Part shown: in pieces, positions 46,009 through 57,475 of the stretch
How positions within the stretch are numbered: the first letter of the stretch is position 1
Layout: each line of letters opens with the position of its first letter
NCBI GenBank assembly: GCA_029204225.1
Contig: CM055108.1
Span: forward strand, 16,208,722-16,272,721
DNA: 64,000 bases
Direction of reading: 5' to 3'
Origin: Diphasiastrum complanatum
Taxonomy: Eukaryota; Streptophyta; Lycopodiopsida; Lycopodiales; Lycopodiaceae
Program-made: the position numbers and the translations under genes
Notes under the pieces: model-generated
What the model saw: the letters and a program-made list of their open reading frames with translations, nothing else
The model's database searches: none
Told to the model about the DNA's origin: nothing

Positions 46009-46888
46009 TGGCAGACGATAATGCAAATGCAGCCCTCGATGGTCAGGTGCCAATGCATACCTATCTGCAAATTTGTGAATCATTAAGCCAAGCTCTTAAT
46101 GAGATAAACAACAGGAACATTTTACGTGATCAACAAATGGAAGTACTGTTAAATCAAGTGAGAGCTTTGTCTGCTTCAAATTTGGGCTTTCGCCCTGAAC
46201 CATTTTTGGGAGAGAAGAAAGAGAAGAAGCCTGAAATCGTGGATGGCTGGTTAACCAAGTGGATCGGTTATTTTAATCTACACGGAATCCCTGAGGAGAA
46301 AAAGATAGAGTATTATTCTGTTCTTCTGTGGTAAAGTTTCGTCATCACTGGCGTGATTAACAACCTAAACCTACCACATGGGACGAGTTTATGGAGGTGT
46401 TCAGAAAGTCGTTTGTGGTTGTGGATGACTCGAATTTTTACCAAAGATTTGTGAATTGCAAAATGGAGAGTTTGGCCTCGTACCTACAAGATTTTATGGA
46501 TTTATGAAATAAAGTCCTCTCATTCGATGCAAAACTGGCACTGTGGCAGTTTATCCTAGGTTTGCCTGCAAATTATCAGAATGAGTGTAAGCGTAACGTG
46601 CTTCAAACCTTTGATGATGTAGTTCGTGTCACGAAAGCGTACAACTCCACAGTTGTCGCATCTAGGAAGCAGTTACAGGCTAATCCATATGGATCATCCG
46701 GACCCAGCCAGAAAAAAGAAAAGAAAAGAGTTTGTGGAAATAAGAATAAAAAATATTTCGATGAACTGGATCAAGCTGCATCTAAATTTAGACAAAAGAA
46801 AAAGTTATCCCGAAAAAAGGTTACAAGGACCAATGTTTGTTTCCATTGTGGTCAGCTTGGACACGTTATGAAATTCTGCCCAGAATGA
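46009..46888 (+). pseudogene. Ty3/Gypsy Gag with zinc knuckle, frameshifted
   Basis: The first frame begins MADDNANAALDGQVPMHTYL and continues to KIEYYSVLLW. The second part, in another frame, reads TWDEFMEVFRKSFVV, QFILGLPANYQNE and the CCHC knuckle CFHCGQLGHVMKFC near 46835-46880. These are the standard Gypsy Gag blocks. At least one frameshift and two stops inactivate it. Confidence 0.85.
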
Positions 46889-46906
46889 AAGAAAGGTGCA
46901 GCTCAA

Positions 46907-47170
46907 GTGATTGAGATTCCATGTAAAGAGAATCTTAAACTGAAAATTAATAAAATTAATTGTGAGTGTGATTGTTCTTTCAGTACTACTTCATTCTTGC
47001 CAAATGATTTATTTCGTTTGAAAGGCACTGTTAATGGACATGAAGTTAGTATTTTAGTGGACAGTGGATCTACTTATAATTTCATTAACTTAGTATTTTA
47101 GTGGAAAATGGATCTACTTATAATTTCATTAACTCTGGTCTTGTGCAGAGACTCGGACTCAAAACTGAAG
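46907..47170 (+). pseudogene. Gypsy protease start with a 47-bp tandem duplication
   Basis: ILVDSGSTYNFIN is the aspartic-protease active site. The stretch encoding TATTTTAGTGGACAGTGGAT... and ending AATTTCATTAACT is repeated immediately downstream (about 47051-47097 and 47098-47144), with DSG changed to ENG in the second copy. Homology stops near 47200 at a junction with an inverted Copia fragment. Confidence 0.75.
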
Positions 47171-47217
47171 CCAATAGCCATAGATATCGAGTATATCTAG
47201 CTTCAGTCTTGCATAAA

Positions 47218-48987
47218 TTATCTTTTAATCCCACATTGGTCACAAAGATCATTGAAGTCATTAGACTTGTACTCACCTCCACTATTTGATCTTAGGACTT
47301 TGAACTTCCTACCTGTCTGATTTTTTACCAATGCTTTGAAGCTCTTGAAAGTGTCAAATGCATCCGATTTCTTCTTTAAGAAGTAGATCCACGTCTTACG
47401 TGACATATCATCAATAGAGGTCATGAAATAGAAGGCTTTACCTTAGGACACGGTCCTCATAGGCCCACATAAATTTGTGTGGATCAAATCCAAGATGTTC
47501 TTTGCCCTTGCAACACCACCTTCATTGAACTTCTCTCGATGCTGCTTCCCATCCACACATGATTCACACATCAATTTCAAGTGGTCTTCTATGGTAGGCA
47601 ATCATGTTACCATCTCCAATTTTCTCATCAAATTGAGGCTTCCTAAATTCAGGTGACCAAGCCTCTTATGACACAACTCAGTTTGCGATGGAATGGACGA
47701 TACAAGTCCATGTTGCCCCTTGATTGTAGCATTCAACCTGTACAATTTTGTATTGGGCTCCCTTACTCCATCCACAATAATTTTGAACTTTTGGTTCACA
47801 TCCTTCACAAAGCAACGATCATGGGCAAATTCTACTTTCAACTTTTGATCAGTAATGACTCCAACACAAAGTAGATTTTTTTTCAAACCTAGTATGTAAA
47901 GTACCTCCCTGATCATCCTGCTTTTGCCATCAGGTAGTTGGATTGAAACGGTGCCTATCCCCTTGATCTTGCACAAATCACCATTTGCTTGTAAAACGGA
48001 CGTTTCATTATCCAACACTTTCAAGCTACTGAACCAATTCTTGTTACGTGTCATGTGTCATGTGTCTTGTGGCTCCCGAGTCAATATACCACACTTAATC
48101 ATCTTGATTAGATGACAATGCAGATATGAAGATGCTAGAGTCTTCAATCTCACCCTCATCGACAAGGTTACCTTCTTGCTTTGGTTTTTCCTTGCCTTGT
48201 TCCGCCAGAAATTTGCGACATTCAGTCTTCCAATGGCCCTTTTTACTACAATAGAAGCACTTGTCTTTCTTCTTGGTCTTACTGGAAGGTCCCTCATCCT
48301 CCTGAGTCTTGGAAAATTGTTGTTAGACTTCTTCTTGCCCTTTCCCTTGTCTTGTTTTTGGCGTGTCACAAGTGTCTGATCGTCAGTATTTTGACGTCTA
48401 GCTTTCACCATTTCTGGTTGTTGCTCTTCTTGCATCAAGATTCCTATGAGCTTGTCAAAGGTTGGCAATCTTTCTCTTGATGCTATTTCGCTCACATACA
48501 TTTGATAGGGTTCTACAATGCCGCACAATACATTGTGCACCAGCTCCACATCACGTATGCACTCACCAATAAAATGCAATTCATCCCTCGTTGTCTTGAT
48601 TCTGGTCATGTACGTCTGAATGTGCTCTCCTTGTTCCATTCGGACACTATTCAGCTTTGACTTCAGAAACATGATTCTTGACAGATTTGACGTCTTGAAC
48701 TGTTCCTTTAGCACATCCCATGCATGTCTGGGTGTAACAACATCACAAATGTGGGTAATGATGTGATCGTTCACTGACAAGTTAATGAAGGTCAAAGCTT
48801 TCCTCATCTTTTTGTCGAACACTTTGATATCCGCTACATTTGGCAGCCTTCTCTCATCACCTGTGACGACTTTCCACATGTCTTTCTCCATCAGTATGTT
48901 TTTCATTTTGAATTTCCACACTGCGTAGTTGGAAATCCCGTCCAATTTGCTACTTTCACTCAAAATGGACTCTCCCATGTTTGTCAT
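47218..48987 (-). pseudogene. Copia Gag, protease and integrase start (dead copy)
   Basis: Read on the minus strand, Gag starts at 48987 (MTNMGESILSESSKLDGISN) with ISNYAVWKFKMKNIL. A CCHC knuckle (CFYCSKKGHWKTEC) is out of frame near 48240. NLLCVGVITDQKL and LCHKRLGHLNLGSLNLMRKL (GAG-pre-integrase) follow at 47602-48054. The integrase start is at 47218-47424 (DDMSRKTWIYFLKKKSDAFD and LRSNSGGEYKSN). Frameshifts occur within gag, and RT is missing at the junction with the Gypsy fragment. Confidence 0.9.
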
Positions 48988-48989
48988 TG

Positions 48990-49825
48990 CAAAACTGTTT
49001 GAAACTTCTGTCGTAGGCTAAAAGCAATATGTCGAGGCCAACTATGATGTCAAAATTTGAAAATAATGACCTGCACTTTTTTCCTTACCAGGCCACTCGC
49101 TGCTTTCCAACCAAATTGAAAGCCTAATCAGCGTCGTCTTCCAAAATGCACTCAGTTGTCAACTTCCAACTATGTGCCCAATGGAATGGTGAAATCACTT
49201 TTGGCGCACTCTAAAAACTTTTTGCGCTATAATCGCTCTGTTTTGTTGTACCATACTTGCAAGTACAGTCTGGGAGTCCTTCGTTTGGAGGTTATAGCCT
49301 TTCGTTTGGGTCAAAACGGACAAAGGACCCAAAAATAGGGATTTTCCTTGTTTTTGAGGTGTTTTTTCACCTTGAAGAAACTTCACACTTCACTTGTGAA
49401 GGGACCCAACTCCAATTTCAATATGAAAATTTTTAAAGAAAATGAAGTGCCCCTTGCAGTTCTCTGCCCTTCGGGCCCACTTCACTTAAATCCAACGATG
49501 GATTTCAATCCAGCGGCCCTCCTTGTACACAAACCCCACCGTGGATACACAATATCTTCAATCCGATGGTTCTGAGCACTTCTGTGCACTAATGGACGCT
49601 CTTGCAAACGTTGTCCACTTCAAAACGCTACATGTTTCTCTTGGTTCCTCGCGCGAGCAGGTCTGCGACCTCCTCTATCTCTCTCTCTCTTCCACAGGTT
49701 GTAGCTGTGGCTGCCCTCAGAGAATTTTTATTGCTCCACGAATGAAGCGCGGTTGTCCACGACCACTTTAGACCTTATAGAATTGATCAGGACGCCCTTC
49801 TTATATCAAAAATCTATTACAGAAA
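48990..49825. other. Region between the Copia Gag start and the H4-like gene
   Basis: This is probably the leader and LTR of the Copia element, joined to the 3' flank of the H4-like copy near 49790. No primer-binding site of the standard form is seen, and no gene is supported. Confidence 0.4.
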
Positions 49826-49830
49826 ATTAT

Positions 49831-51355
49831 TTAATTATCATCATTATCCTCTTCAAGATTCAGACGGATGGTATTGTCATGAAAGAATAATCTCCTTTCA
49901 TATGGATCCAAAAATTCTAAATTTTTTCTCTTCCTCATATCAATGTAACCCGAATAAAGGGCCATTGCAGATGATCTTTTCGTAGTCTCATTGGGAGTAT
50001 AACCCAATATCTTAATAGCCAAATCTCTTTTCACAAAAATTATTTTATATGTTTCTCTTGCGTGCTTATGGCCTCCTAAACAAACTGATAATGATTTGAT
50101 GGCCATAATGACAGTGGTTGCATATGGATTAAAAGATGAATGATATATACAAATCTCATTATTTTGAAAGTGTCAAATAATGAGATAGAGACACATCTTT
50201 TCTCCCGGCTGATACACCATGGACGCCTCCATGTCTCATACCAAAGGCATCTATTTCAATAGCATCCTGTAAATGAGAAAAGAAAATAAATTTAGAATTA
50301 TACATAACACTGAAAACTCAATAAGAAAACTGAACTATAGCAATACCAATATAATATCTACATACCAGATCATAATCATCGTAATCAACGACATTTGCTC
50401 TGCTAATGTCATGTCCTCCAATGGCCTCTACATTTCCAGATGGGATATATCTAGGCCTTGGGGGATATTTTTTTTGGAATTCCAAAACTTCCTCCTCCGT
50501 AGGCAAAGTTTTTTCATAGGCTTTAGATTTTTCAATCACGGCCTCCAAGGCCTCATTGCCAGATTTTTAATTGCCATCTTTATCATAATCTATCTCACTT
50601 TCAAGGTCATCATATGAGTAATCAACAATGTTAGAAAATTCAGATAAATTTTGAGCAAAAATTGAGAGGATTTCATCCTCTCTCAAATTAAAAACATCTT
50701 CTATATCATTAAATGAAATATAACTTTCATTATTTATAAAATATAAGGGAACATCGAGTAGAGTTAGTTGATTAACAGGAGTTGCAGATGGAAGAGAATC
50801 AGAAAGAAATATAGAACGAGGAAGAGTTTTTTGATAATCTGAAGCCATAGATGCTTCAGCTTCAACCCCTATATTAGTATCTACATCATCTACATCAACT
50901 GGAGTAGGTGCAGATGCTTCAATCAATGGAACAGTTGAAGATTCAACAGACTCATCATCTGGAATTTTAGCAGATATGTAAAAGACAAATGCCATTCCTT
51001 TGATAAGAAGACGAAATATTCTTTTGTGGATATCACAATATATATTTCTTTTGAAATGTTCATGCAAGTTAGAGTACTTTCTATTGTGTTTATGCTTAGA
51101 GGATGGTTGGGAATGAACAAGGACCTAAAAATGAACGAAACAGAAACTATGTATTTCCTGAACAGGAGTACTAATAATTTGAGAAAAATTATCAAGATAA
51201 GAAATTAAATTATAACGATTCTCATAAACTAGCTTATCGATATCGAAGGGAGCAAAAAAAATACAAGCAAAATACTCTAATTTCTCAGATGGAATGTCAT
51301 TGGCATTAAAAAAATCCAAAAGTTTGTTATCTGAGGACATGAAGGAACTAGCCAT
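49831..51355 (-). pseudogene. Histone H4-like gene with long acidic N-terminal region, two or more exons, frameshifted
   Basis: The minus-strand unit starts at ATG 51355 (MASSFMSSDNKLLDFFNAND), about 600 bp below a TATA box at 51958-51966. After a break near 51150, a long acidic frame (50567-51067 and 50318-50548, one stop between) ends at a GT donor. A 99-bp intron (50365-50267) joins it in phase to an exon reading DAFGMRHGGVHGVSAGRKD. RHGGVHGVS matches the H4 signature RRGGVKRIS. Further on, TTVIMAIKSL, HARET and VKRDLAIKIL occupy the places of H4 alpha-2, EHARRKT and AMDVVYALK, with an insertion of about 20 residues after GVS. A 2-bp deletion relative to 44058-44425 shifts the last exon. 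The C-terminus adds about 50 residues, ending acidic. The N-terminal part is unassigned. The H4 relationship is plausible but needs profile confirmation. Confidence 0.5.
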
Positions 51356-51362
51356 ATTGAAC

Positions 51363-51635
51363 CTGATATTGGTTCAACGCGACAAAATGATATCGGTAGA
51401 GGAAAGAACAAGAGTGCACGCGTTGATCCAATATCGTTAGGACGAGATTGAAATTTGTCGCGAGCACAAGTTAGAAGTGGCTGATATCGATTCAGCGCGC
51501 CTGAATGAATCCGACCATGCACTGTTTGGGAAGGCGCGCGTCGATTAGATATCGCGAGATAGAAAGACAACAAAAAGGCTAGTGAGTTCAGGATAAATGG
51601 TCACGAAATTGAAATATGGCAAGTGGTGCCCACTC
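51363..51635 (-). promoter_or_regulatory. Leader of the H4-like gene with four two-part motifs
   Basis: Motif copies lie at about 51363-51381, 51418-51436, 51481-51501 and 51532-51554, in alternating orientation between the TATA region and the start codon. They are the same GATATC/GCGCGC motif as at 35250-36230. Their position inside the transcribed leader means they may act in RNA or as downstream promoter elements. Confidence 0.6.
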
Positions 51636-51639
51636 TCAC

Positions 51640-51955
51640 TCCTCTTACAAAAACATCACATAAAGAGAAATGTATGGCTATCTCTGACGTCTAGATTATT
51701 TCCACATTCTCTTCTTAATCAGATTATCAGTATTAGAGGATTGCATGGTTGTTTGAGACGCCTAATCATTTTCTGTAATCTCTCTTTCGTGGCAGTCTAA
51801 GACTTCTACACTGATAATCTTTTTAAATAAAAAGAATGGCTTGCAACCTCCGTTCTCTAAGTAATTTCATTCAACAAGAATGCAAAAAGATGAAGAAAAG
51901 TAGGAAATCTGTATAATAAAGTTGTAGTAACAACGATCAGACCACAATACAATTG
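51640..51955. repeat. About 310-bp insertion between TATA box and leader in this copy
   Basis: In copies at 36633 and 61312 the TATA box runs directly into GGGCACCAC. Here CTATAAATATG and GGGCACCACTTGCC are separated by about 310 bp of unrelated AT-rich sequence. No coding or clear terminal repeats are seen. It could be a mobile insertion or a retained intron-like segment. Confidence 0.5.
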
Positions 51956-52010
51956 CATATTTATAGCCAATTTCCGTTGATCACAGCCATACATTTGTGA
52001 AATAACGAAT
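51956..52010 (-). promoter_or_regulatory. TATA promoter module of the H4-like family, copy 2
   Basis: On the minus strand: AATTCGTTATTTCACAAATG, TATGGCTGTGATCAACGGAA, then TTGGCTATAAATATG with TATA at 51958-51966. It matches copies at 36600-36645 and 61312-61350. It is the only copy that still lies upstream of an H4-like start codon. Confidence 0.65.
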
Positions 52011-52019
52011 TGATTTGAG

Positions 52020-53040
52020 TGGATTTGCTTGCTTGAAATCTAATTTGATTGTAGAACAGGGAAACCTATTCAGATCACCAATATTAAGATCCAATATCAG
52101 AAAAAACAACAAAAATCGGTCAAATCTGCTAGATTTTGATCGAAAAGAGACAAAAATTGTCATCAGAGCTGATAACTTTTTGCCCTATTTCAAAAAACCT
52201 TCATCGAGTTGCAGACACCTTTGGTTTTGATCACAGAACCTTCAGTTTGAAGGGAGAAGATTAATTCCCAGCAGATTTTCAGAAACATCAGAAAAACCGT
52301 CAAAAAATCACCAAAAAATCACCAAAACCCTAAAAATACAGAAAAAGAACCTTCGCCCGATTCTCAGTGCATAGGTGTGATTCAGATCTATCTACTGCCA
52401 GGATGGCGAAGAATAATACCAAAATTAGAAGGTTTTTTAGAAGATCAGTTGTCATATTGCCATATTTTTGCCAAAAAAAGTCACTTTTTTGCAAAAATAC
52501 TAGTATTACTCTTGATCCTTCGCCAAAACCTTCGCCGAGTTTTTAAAACATTCTATTTATAGTAAAATATTATTTTTGAGTTCGAAGAAGATTCTTCTTG
52601 TCCAGATCATAAAAAATCTTGATTTTTACCCTCGTCAAACTATAGAAACTGTATTTTCTTGTGTCAGAAATCTTCGTCGGGTTTACCCTAGTTTTATCTG
52701 CCTCAGATTTTGCATCTGAGAGTTCGACGAAGGTTATTTCCATAGAAATTGTCAAAAAAGTTGATCAGAGAGTTTTTTTTTTCCAAAATAGCACTGTTAA
52801 ATCTTCGCCGAGCCAATCTTCGCCCAGGGAACCTTCGCCAGTTCTATATTTAGGTTCTGATTTTCTAGATCAAGTCTCTGTCAAAATTTGGGTCAAATCT
52901 GATATATTCTGATTTGGATTCTAAGAATTTTTTCATGTTTTAAAAGTATCAATCGATTGAATTTTGAAATTTTTTTTACAATATAGAATCAGATTCTGAC
53001 TGTTTTTTGCAACTCCAATCCTCGGATAATTCAACAACAA
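52020..53040. other. AT-rich stretch with CTTCGCC/CTTCGTC repeats
   Basis: The element CCTTCGCC or ATCTTCGCCGAG recurs about eight times between 52340 and 52840, among T/A-rich sequence. It is probably leader or LTR sequence of the Gypsy element that follows. No gene is seen. Confidence 0.4.
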
Positions 53041-55990
53041 AATGCCCAAATGGAATATTGAGAACCACAATATGGAGGAAATCCAGCAGCTAGACCTCGA
53101 CAGTCTGCTCTTGGATACCCGGAACGTTTAGCCTTACCTGCCCCACCAAAGCACTCCACTCCTCCTGCCAATTTGATGGAACTAGAACAATACAGAAGTG
53201 TTGAGCAATGGAACTATGGTACTGAGCAAGAAGGTGAATCTTTAGAATAGTATGCTATTTATGTTGCCGTGCAACAACAAGCATCTAGAAACTGGACCAG
53301 AGCACCACTTGGATGCTTTGCATGTGGAGAAAATCACAGAGTTGCAGAATGTCCAAATAAAGAAAAATTTGTACCAGGTTATGAGCATTGCTATAAAGAC
53401 TATCCAGCAAGACCGAAGCCACCATCAGCTACAGCTCCTGTAAACTTGATAACAATCAAGCGAAGACCAGAAGTTCAGAATAAATCAAGTGTACCCTTGA
53501 TGGTGGTCACCAGAGCACAGAAGCAGAAAGAACCAATAGTGGATCCAGTACCTACTGATTCTATACCATTGAACGATATACCAACATCTGGAGTTTATCC
53601 AGATCTTCATGCAAAAAAAAGAAGATATCAGGATATGAGGTAATGGATTAAACATCTACAAGAAGAACAGGAACTTGAGGTTGCTAAAGCAATAGCCAAA
53701 GTATGTTCTTCACCATTGCAGCCACCAAGAAATTCACATGCAAATATGAATGATTAGTTGCATCATCATGAAGAACCCTTCAAGATGACTGAACCGGAAG
53801 CACCAAAAACAAAACTGCTCATGAATATTTTGTCTAGTAAGATTAATATTTCATTGGGAGAGTTCCTGAAGCTGGTGCCAAAAGCAAAAGAAGTCTTAGC
53901 GTAATAGTTCGCTCAAGTAGAACCAGAAGTCCATCGCGAGCCATTTTTTTGTGCTGGATTTGAAGTACTCCATGTTGGGACCGCTTGGGAAAGTGAACAA
54001 AAGAATATCACTCTGCCAATACAACATAGACAATTTCCTAAGGAAGCAACCATGATAGATGGCGGTTCAGGTGTTAATTTGATTTCTACAAAGCTATGTG
54101 CAAAATGGGGCCTTGCCAAGATCAAGCCTGCGACTTTTGCCATTAAGCTAGCTGATCAGACGATAGTTCGTCCGCAAGGAATGGTTGAAGATATACCTGT
54201 CAGAATTGTGGGAGTACAGTTCATCATTACTTTCGTAGTAATGGACTTACCAGAAGCACCAAATGTCTATTGAGTCCTATTGGTACATCCATGGTTACGA
54301 GTTGCGCAAGTAATTCATAACTGGGGTACCGGAAAAAATCACTTTTGAAAATTGTGAATGTGTAGTCAAAGTTGATCCTGCAACTTGGACTATCAAACCA
54401 GTGGTTCAAAAAGAGGATGATGATTCACCAATGACGGATCATACTTGTGACCGTCCAGAGAAAAATTTGGGAGTTGATTACGATTCTCAAATGGATACTG
54501 TCAACTGGAATGAAGCTCTTGCAATGATTGATTGTACAGAAAGATATATGTGTCAACAAGATAATCAGTCAGATTTGAGTAAGATTTCATTATTAGATTG
54601 AACTTTGGATACACCAAACACGTTTTCATTGAATGTGTTGAATGTAGCTAGGATATCAACGGAACCTATACCAGATCTGATTGAAGAGGATCTCATATCT
54701 GTGAGTCATGCCTTGACTTATGATGGCAATGCAGAACTTACAAATGAGCAGATTCTAAATTATATGGATCCGACCAGATTTGGAGTGTGTAATGTTCCTG
54801 ATGAACCAACAATAAAACCGCCCAAGACAGTTATATTGAAGGAAGATAGGATCACAGGGTCAATGATGAAGAAGCAAGCCAAGCAACATGATAATACGAT
54901 CCTGAAATGAAAAAATCCCCCTCAAAAGATTGATTAAGAGAATGTGCCACCCTTATTGGATAAAGACAAAGGAAAAGTCGAGGATGATTCTACAAGTCAG
55001 AATTCTAGCAAGACATCATCGTCTCAGAAGTCATCACCTCCATGATCAATTCCTGCTAAGAAGGCTAAGCGAAGATCCAAGACAAGTCCTTTCTAAAAAG
55101 AACAGCAGATGTAGTCCAGCATGATATGTCCGAGCATTTTAAACGTTATACATTGGATGATGTGGTTATCATGCTATCTAAAGCACATCGTGAATCTAAA
55201 GAACACGTGCCAGACTCAAAAGATGTTTACGATGGCCCAGCTAGGACACAGCCAATGAATCTTGCTGAACCAAGAGAACCAAAAAAGATTGTACAAGTTG
55301 GTTGACAACTTAATCCTAAACAGTATCAAGCACTCCGCATGTTACTTATTAAGTATCAAGATTGCTTTGCATGGACTTATCAAGATCTGAAGGGTATTCC
55401 GACGTCAGTTATTGAACATACCATACCTTTAGTACCTGATGCAGTTCCAAAGGTTACAAAGTTCTATTGTTGTAATCCTAATGTTGCGGATCTGATAAAG
55501 AAAGAGCTTCAAAGACTGCTTGACGCAGATTTCATTTATGAGATCGAGCATACCGAATGGATCTCACCGATTGTCATTGTTCCTAAGAAGAATGAGAAAT
55601 TGAGAATCTGTGTGAATCTCAAGGCGTTGATCAAAGTGACAAGAATGGATCACTTTCCATTACCTTTTATTGAAAGCATTTTGGATCGCCTTGCTAGAGT
55701 GGAAGCTTATAGTTTCCTAGATGGACTTAGTGGATACAACTAGGTTAAGATTGCACCTGTAGATCGCCACAAAATCACTTTTGCAACAGAATGGGGAACC
55801 TATGCTTACAAAGTAATGCCGTTTGGACTCTGTAATGCACAAAGTTCGTTCCAAAGAGTAATCCAATTTGCTTTTAAAGATTATCTACAGAAATTCCTTG
55901 AAATTTACTTGGATGACCTGGGAGTCCATATAGTACAGATGTAGACCACCTGGATCGATTGGAGAAAGTATTTGAAAGATGTCTCGTCCG
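53040..55990 (+). mobile_element. Ty3/Gypsy gag-protease-RT relic
   Basis: In order on the plus strand: a zinc-knuckle-like CFACGENHRVAECPN near 53310; an aspartic protease at about 54045-54340 (MIDGGSGVNLISTKLCAKWG and FVVMDLPEAPNVY, then HPWLR); and RT at 55339-55990. RT blocks are YQDCFAWTYQDLKGI, EWISPIVIVPKKNEKLRICV, FLDGLSGYN, MPFGLCNAQSSFQR and the catalytic YLDDLGVH. Stops and frameshifts punctuate it. After DHLDRLEKVFERC the homology ends abruptly near 55990, where an inverted RT begins. Confidence 0.9.
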
Positions 55991-56654
55991 GTTGTGCAAG
56001 GAGACCTCCAATGGCATATTTACTTGCGTTAGTGTGCACATGGAATTCTTTCGTGTAATCTGGCGAGCAGAGTATGGGAGCCGTCGTGAGAGCTGTTTTC
56101 AACTCCTCAAAGGCCTTAATTCGTTCTTCGGTCCAGTACGGATCTACCACAACTAAATAAACAAGGCGTGCCTTGCCGACATATTCGATTATAAAGATGT
56201 GATAATAGTTGGTATGACCGAGGAAGACATATACTTCCTTCACTGTTGCAAGTAGGGGCATGTCCACGATAACCTTGATTTTTGATGGGTCGGTAGAAAT
56301 ACCGTCCTTTGATATTATATGCCCGAGTACAACCCCGTGGGTGACCCATATTTGGCATTTATCAGGGTTTAGTGAGATGCCGAACCTACGACAGCGAATG
56401 AAGATTTTTTCCAAGGCATCTAGGTGCGTAGCAGCGGAAGAATGTACACCTAGATCGTCGAGATAAATCTCCACGACCCGATGTAACAGATCTTGAAAGG
56501 CTAGTTGCATGACCCGTTGGAAAGTTGAGGGGGCATTACATAAGCCAAAAGGCATAACGTTATAAGCGTAAACGCCGTTCTCTGTGGCAAAAGCCGTTTT
56601 ATGTTTATCTGTTTGGTTGCTATAAATTTCCAGAGAGTTCAAAGTTTGAAACAT
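55991..56654 (-). pseudogene. Inverted Ty3/Gypsy RT fragment
   Basis: The minus-strand frame (249 residues open) reads KTAFATENGVYAYNVMPFGL, then CNAPSTFQR, EIYLDDLGVHSSAATHLDAL, GISLNPDKCQ, VLGHIISKDG and the RNase H lead-in FHVHTNASKYAIGGLLAQPD. It is well preserved and uninterrupted from the RT middle to early RNase H. It meets the plus-strand RT tail to tail near 55990. The two fragments are of related but different elements. Confidence 0.9.
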
Positions 56655-56699
56655 GGAGGAATTATTTCATTCACATTCTATTTGGTTCTTCATGTTCTA

Positions 56700-57250
56700 G
56701 TTATATCTTGATGTGTAAAGTTGATGTAAGAGATAGTGAAGCATCCAATTTGGACACTATTCTCTATATCAATTATGAAAGATACTTTAGAACCTTAAAA
56801 AGGAGATCTATACTTAGGATGGAGATCATTCTAAAGTTGGATCAAAGTTCTATTGTCAAAACTATGCCAAAACTAGTTGAAGAGGGAGTGTGAGAGATTT
56901 CAACTAGTTTATTCTAGTTTAGTCATATTTTGGTAAATTGTCAATAAGAGGCCAAAACTCATTTCAGACTTAGAGATAAACTTTTTGAAGTTATATTAGT
57001 TTAAAATACATTCAATAAACACTTTTTGAAAGTGTGGGAAAGTTGGTAGTCGAGTTTGAGAGATATTCAAATTTGAACTTTATAAAAGGATGTAAGTCAT
57101 GGAGAGACACATCTTCTCTCTTCTCTCTCTCATTTCATCATTATACATGGTTCTCTTTGGGTTCTACTACTCATTGGTGCACTATCTTGGTGTTATCTTG
57201 CAATCTTGTGTGTAGAATGCTCATTTATTGTTATTTTCGGTTTCACATGT
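56700..57250 (+). mobile_element. Copia-type polypurine tract and LTR
   Basis: A frame ending KLVEEGV (56708-56893) terminates in the purine tract GAAGAGGGAGTG. TGAGAGATTTCAAC follows at about 56891, as an LTR start would. A TATA box (TTTATAAAAGG) lies near 57078, followed by a CT-rich leader. The right boundary is near repeat R1 at 57255 but is not exact. Confidence 0.5.
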
Positions 57251-57254
57251 GTGA

Positions 57255-57440
57255 AATATAGTAGGGTAATATAATTGTATGGACAACAAACATATTTTAT
57301 GTTCTGGTTCATGTTTGATCAGTATCTCTTAGAGTTTGCATCTCATTTTGTATGTAGATGATGTTTTTTCTACATTGGCAGGATTGTTGGTTTGCTCCTT
57401 ATCGTAACCAAAGATCAGGGACATGGAATGGATCTTTGTT
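57255..57440 (+). repeat. Interspersed repeat R1, copy 3
   Basis: Direct complement of 7745-7945, about 90% alike by eye, and of the diverged copy at 25205-25375. It is flanked on the left by an LTR-like segment and on the right by a different LTR family. Confidence 0.75.
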
Positions 57441-57475
57441 AGCAGATTCCAGAGAATCCTCAGATGCCGAGCCAA

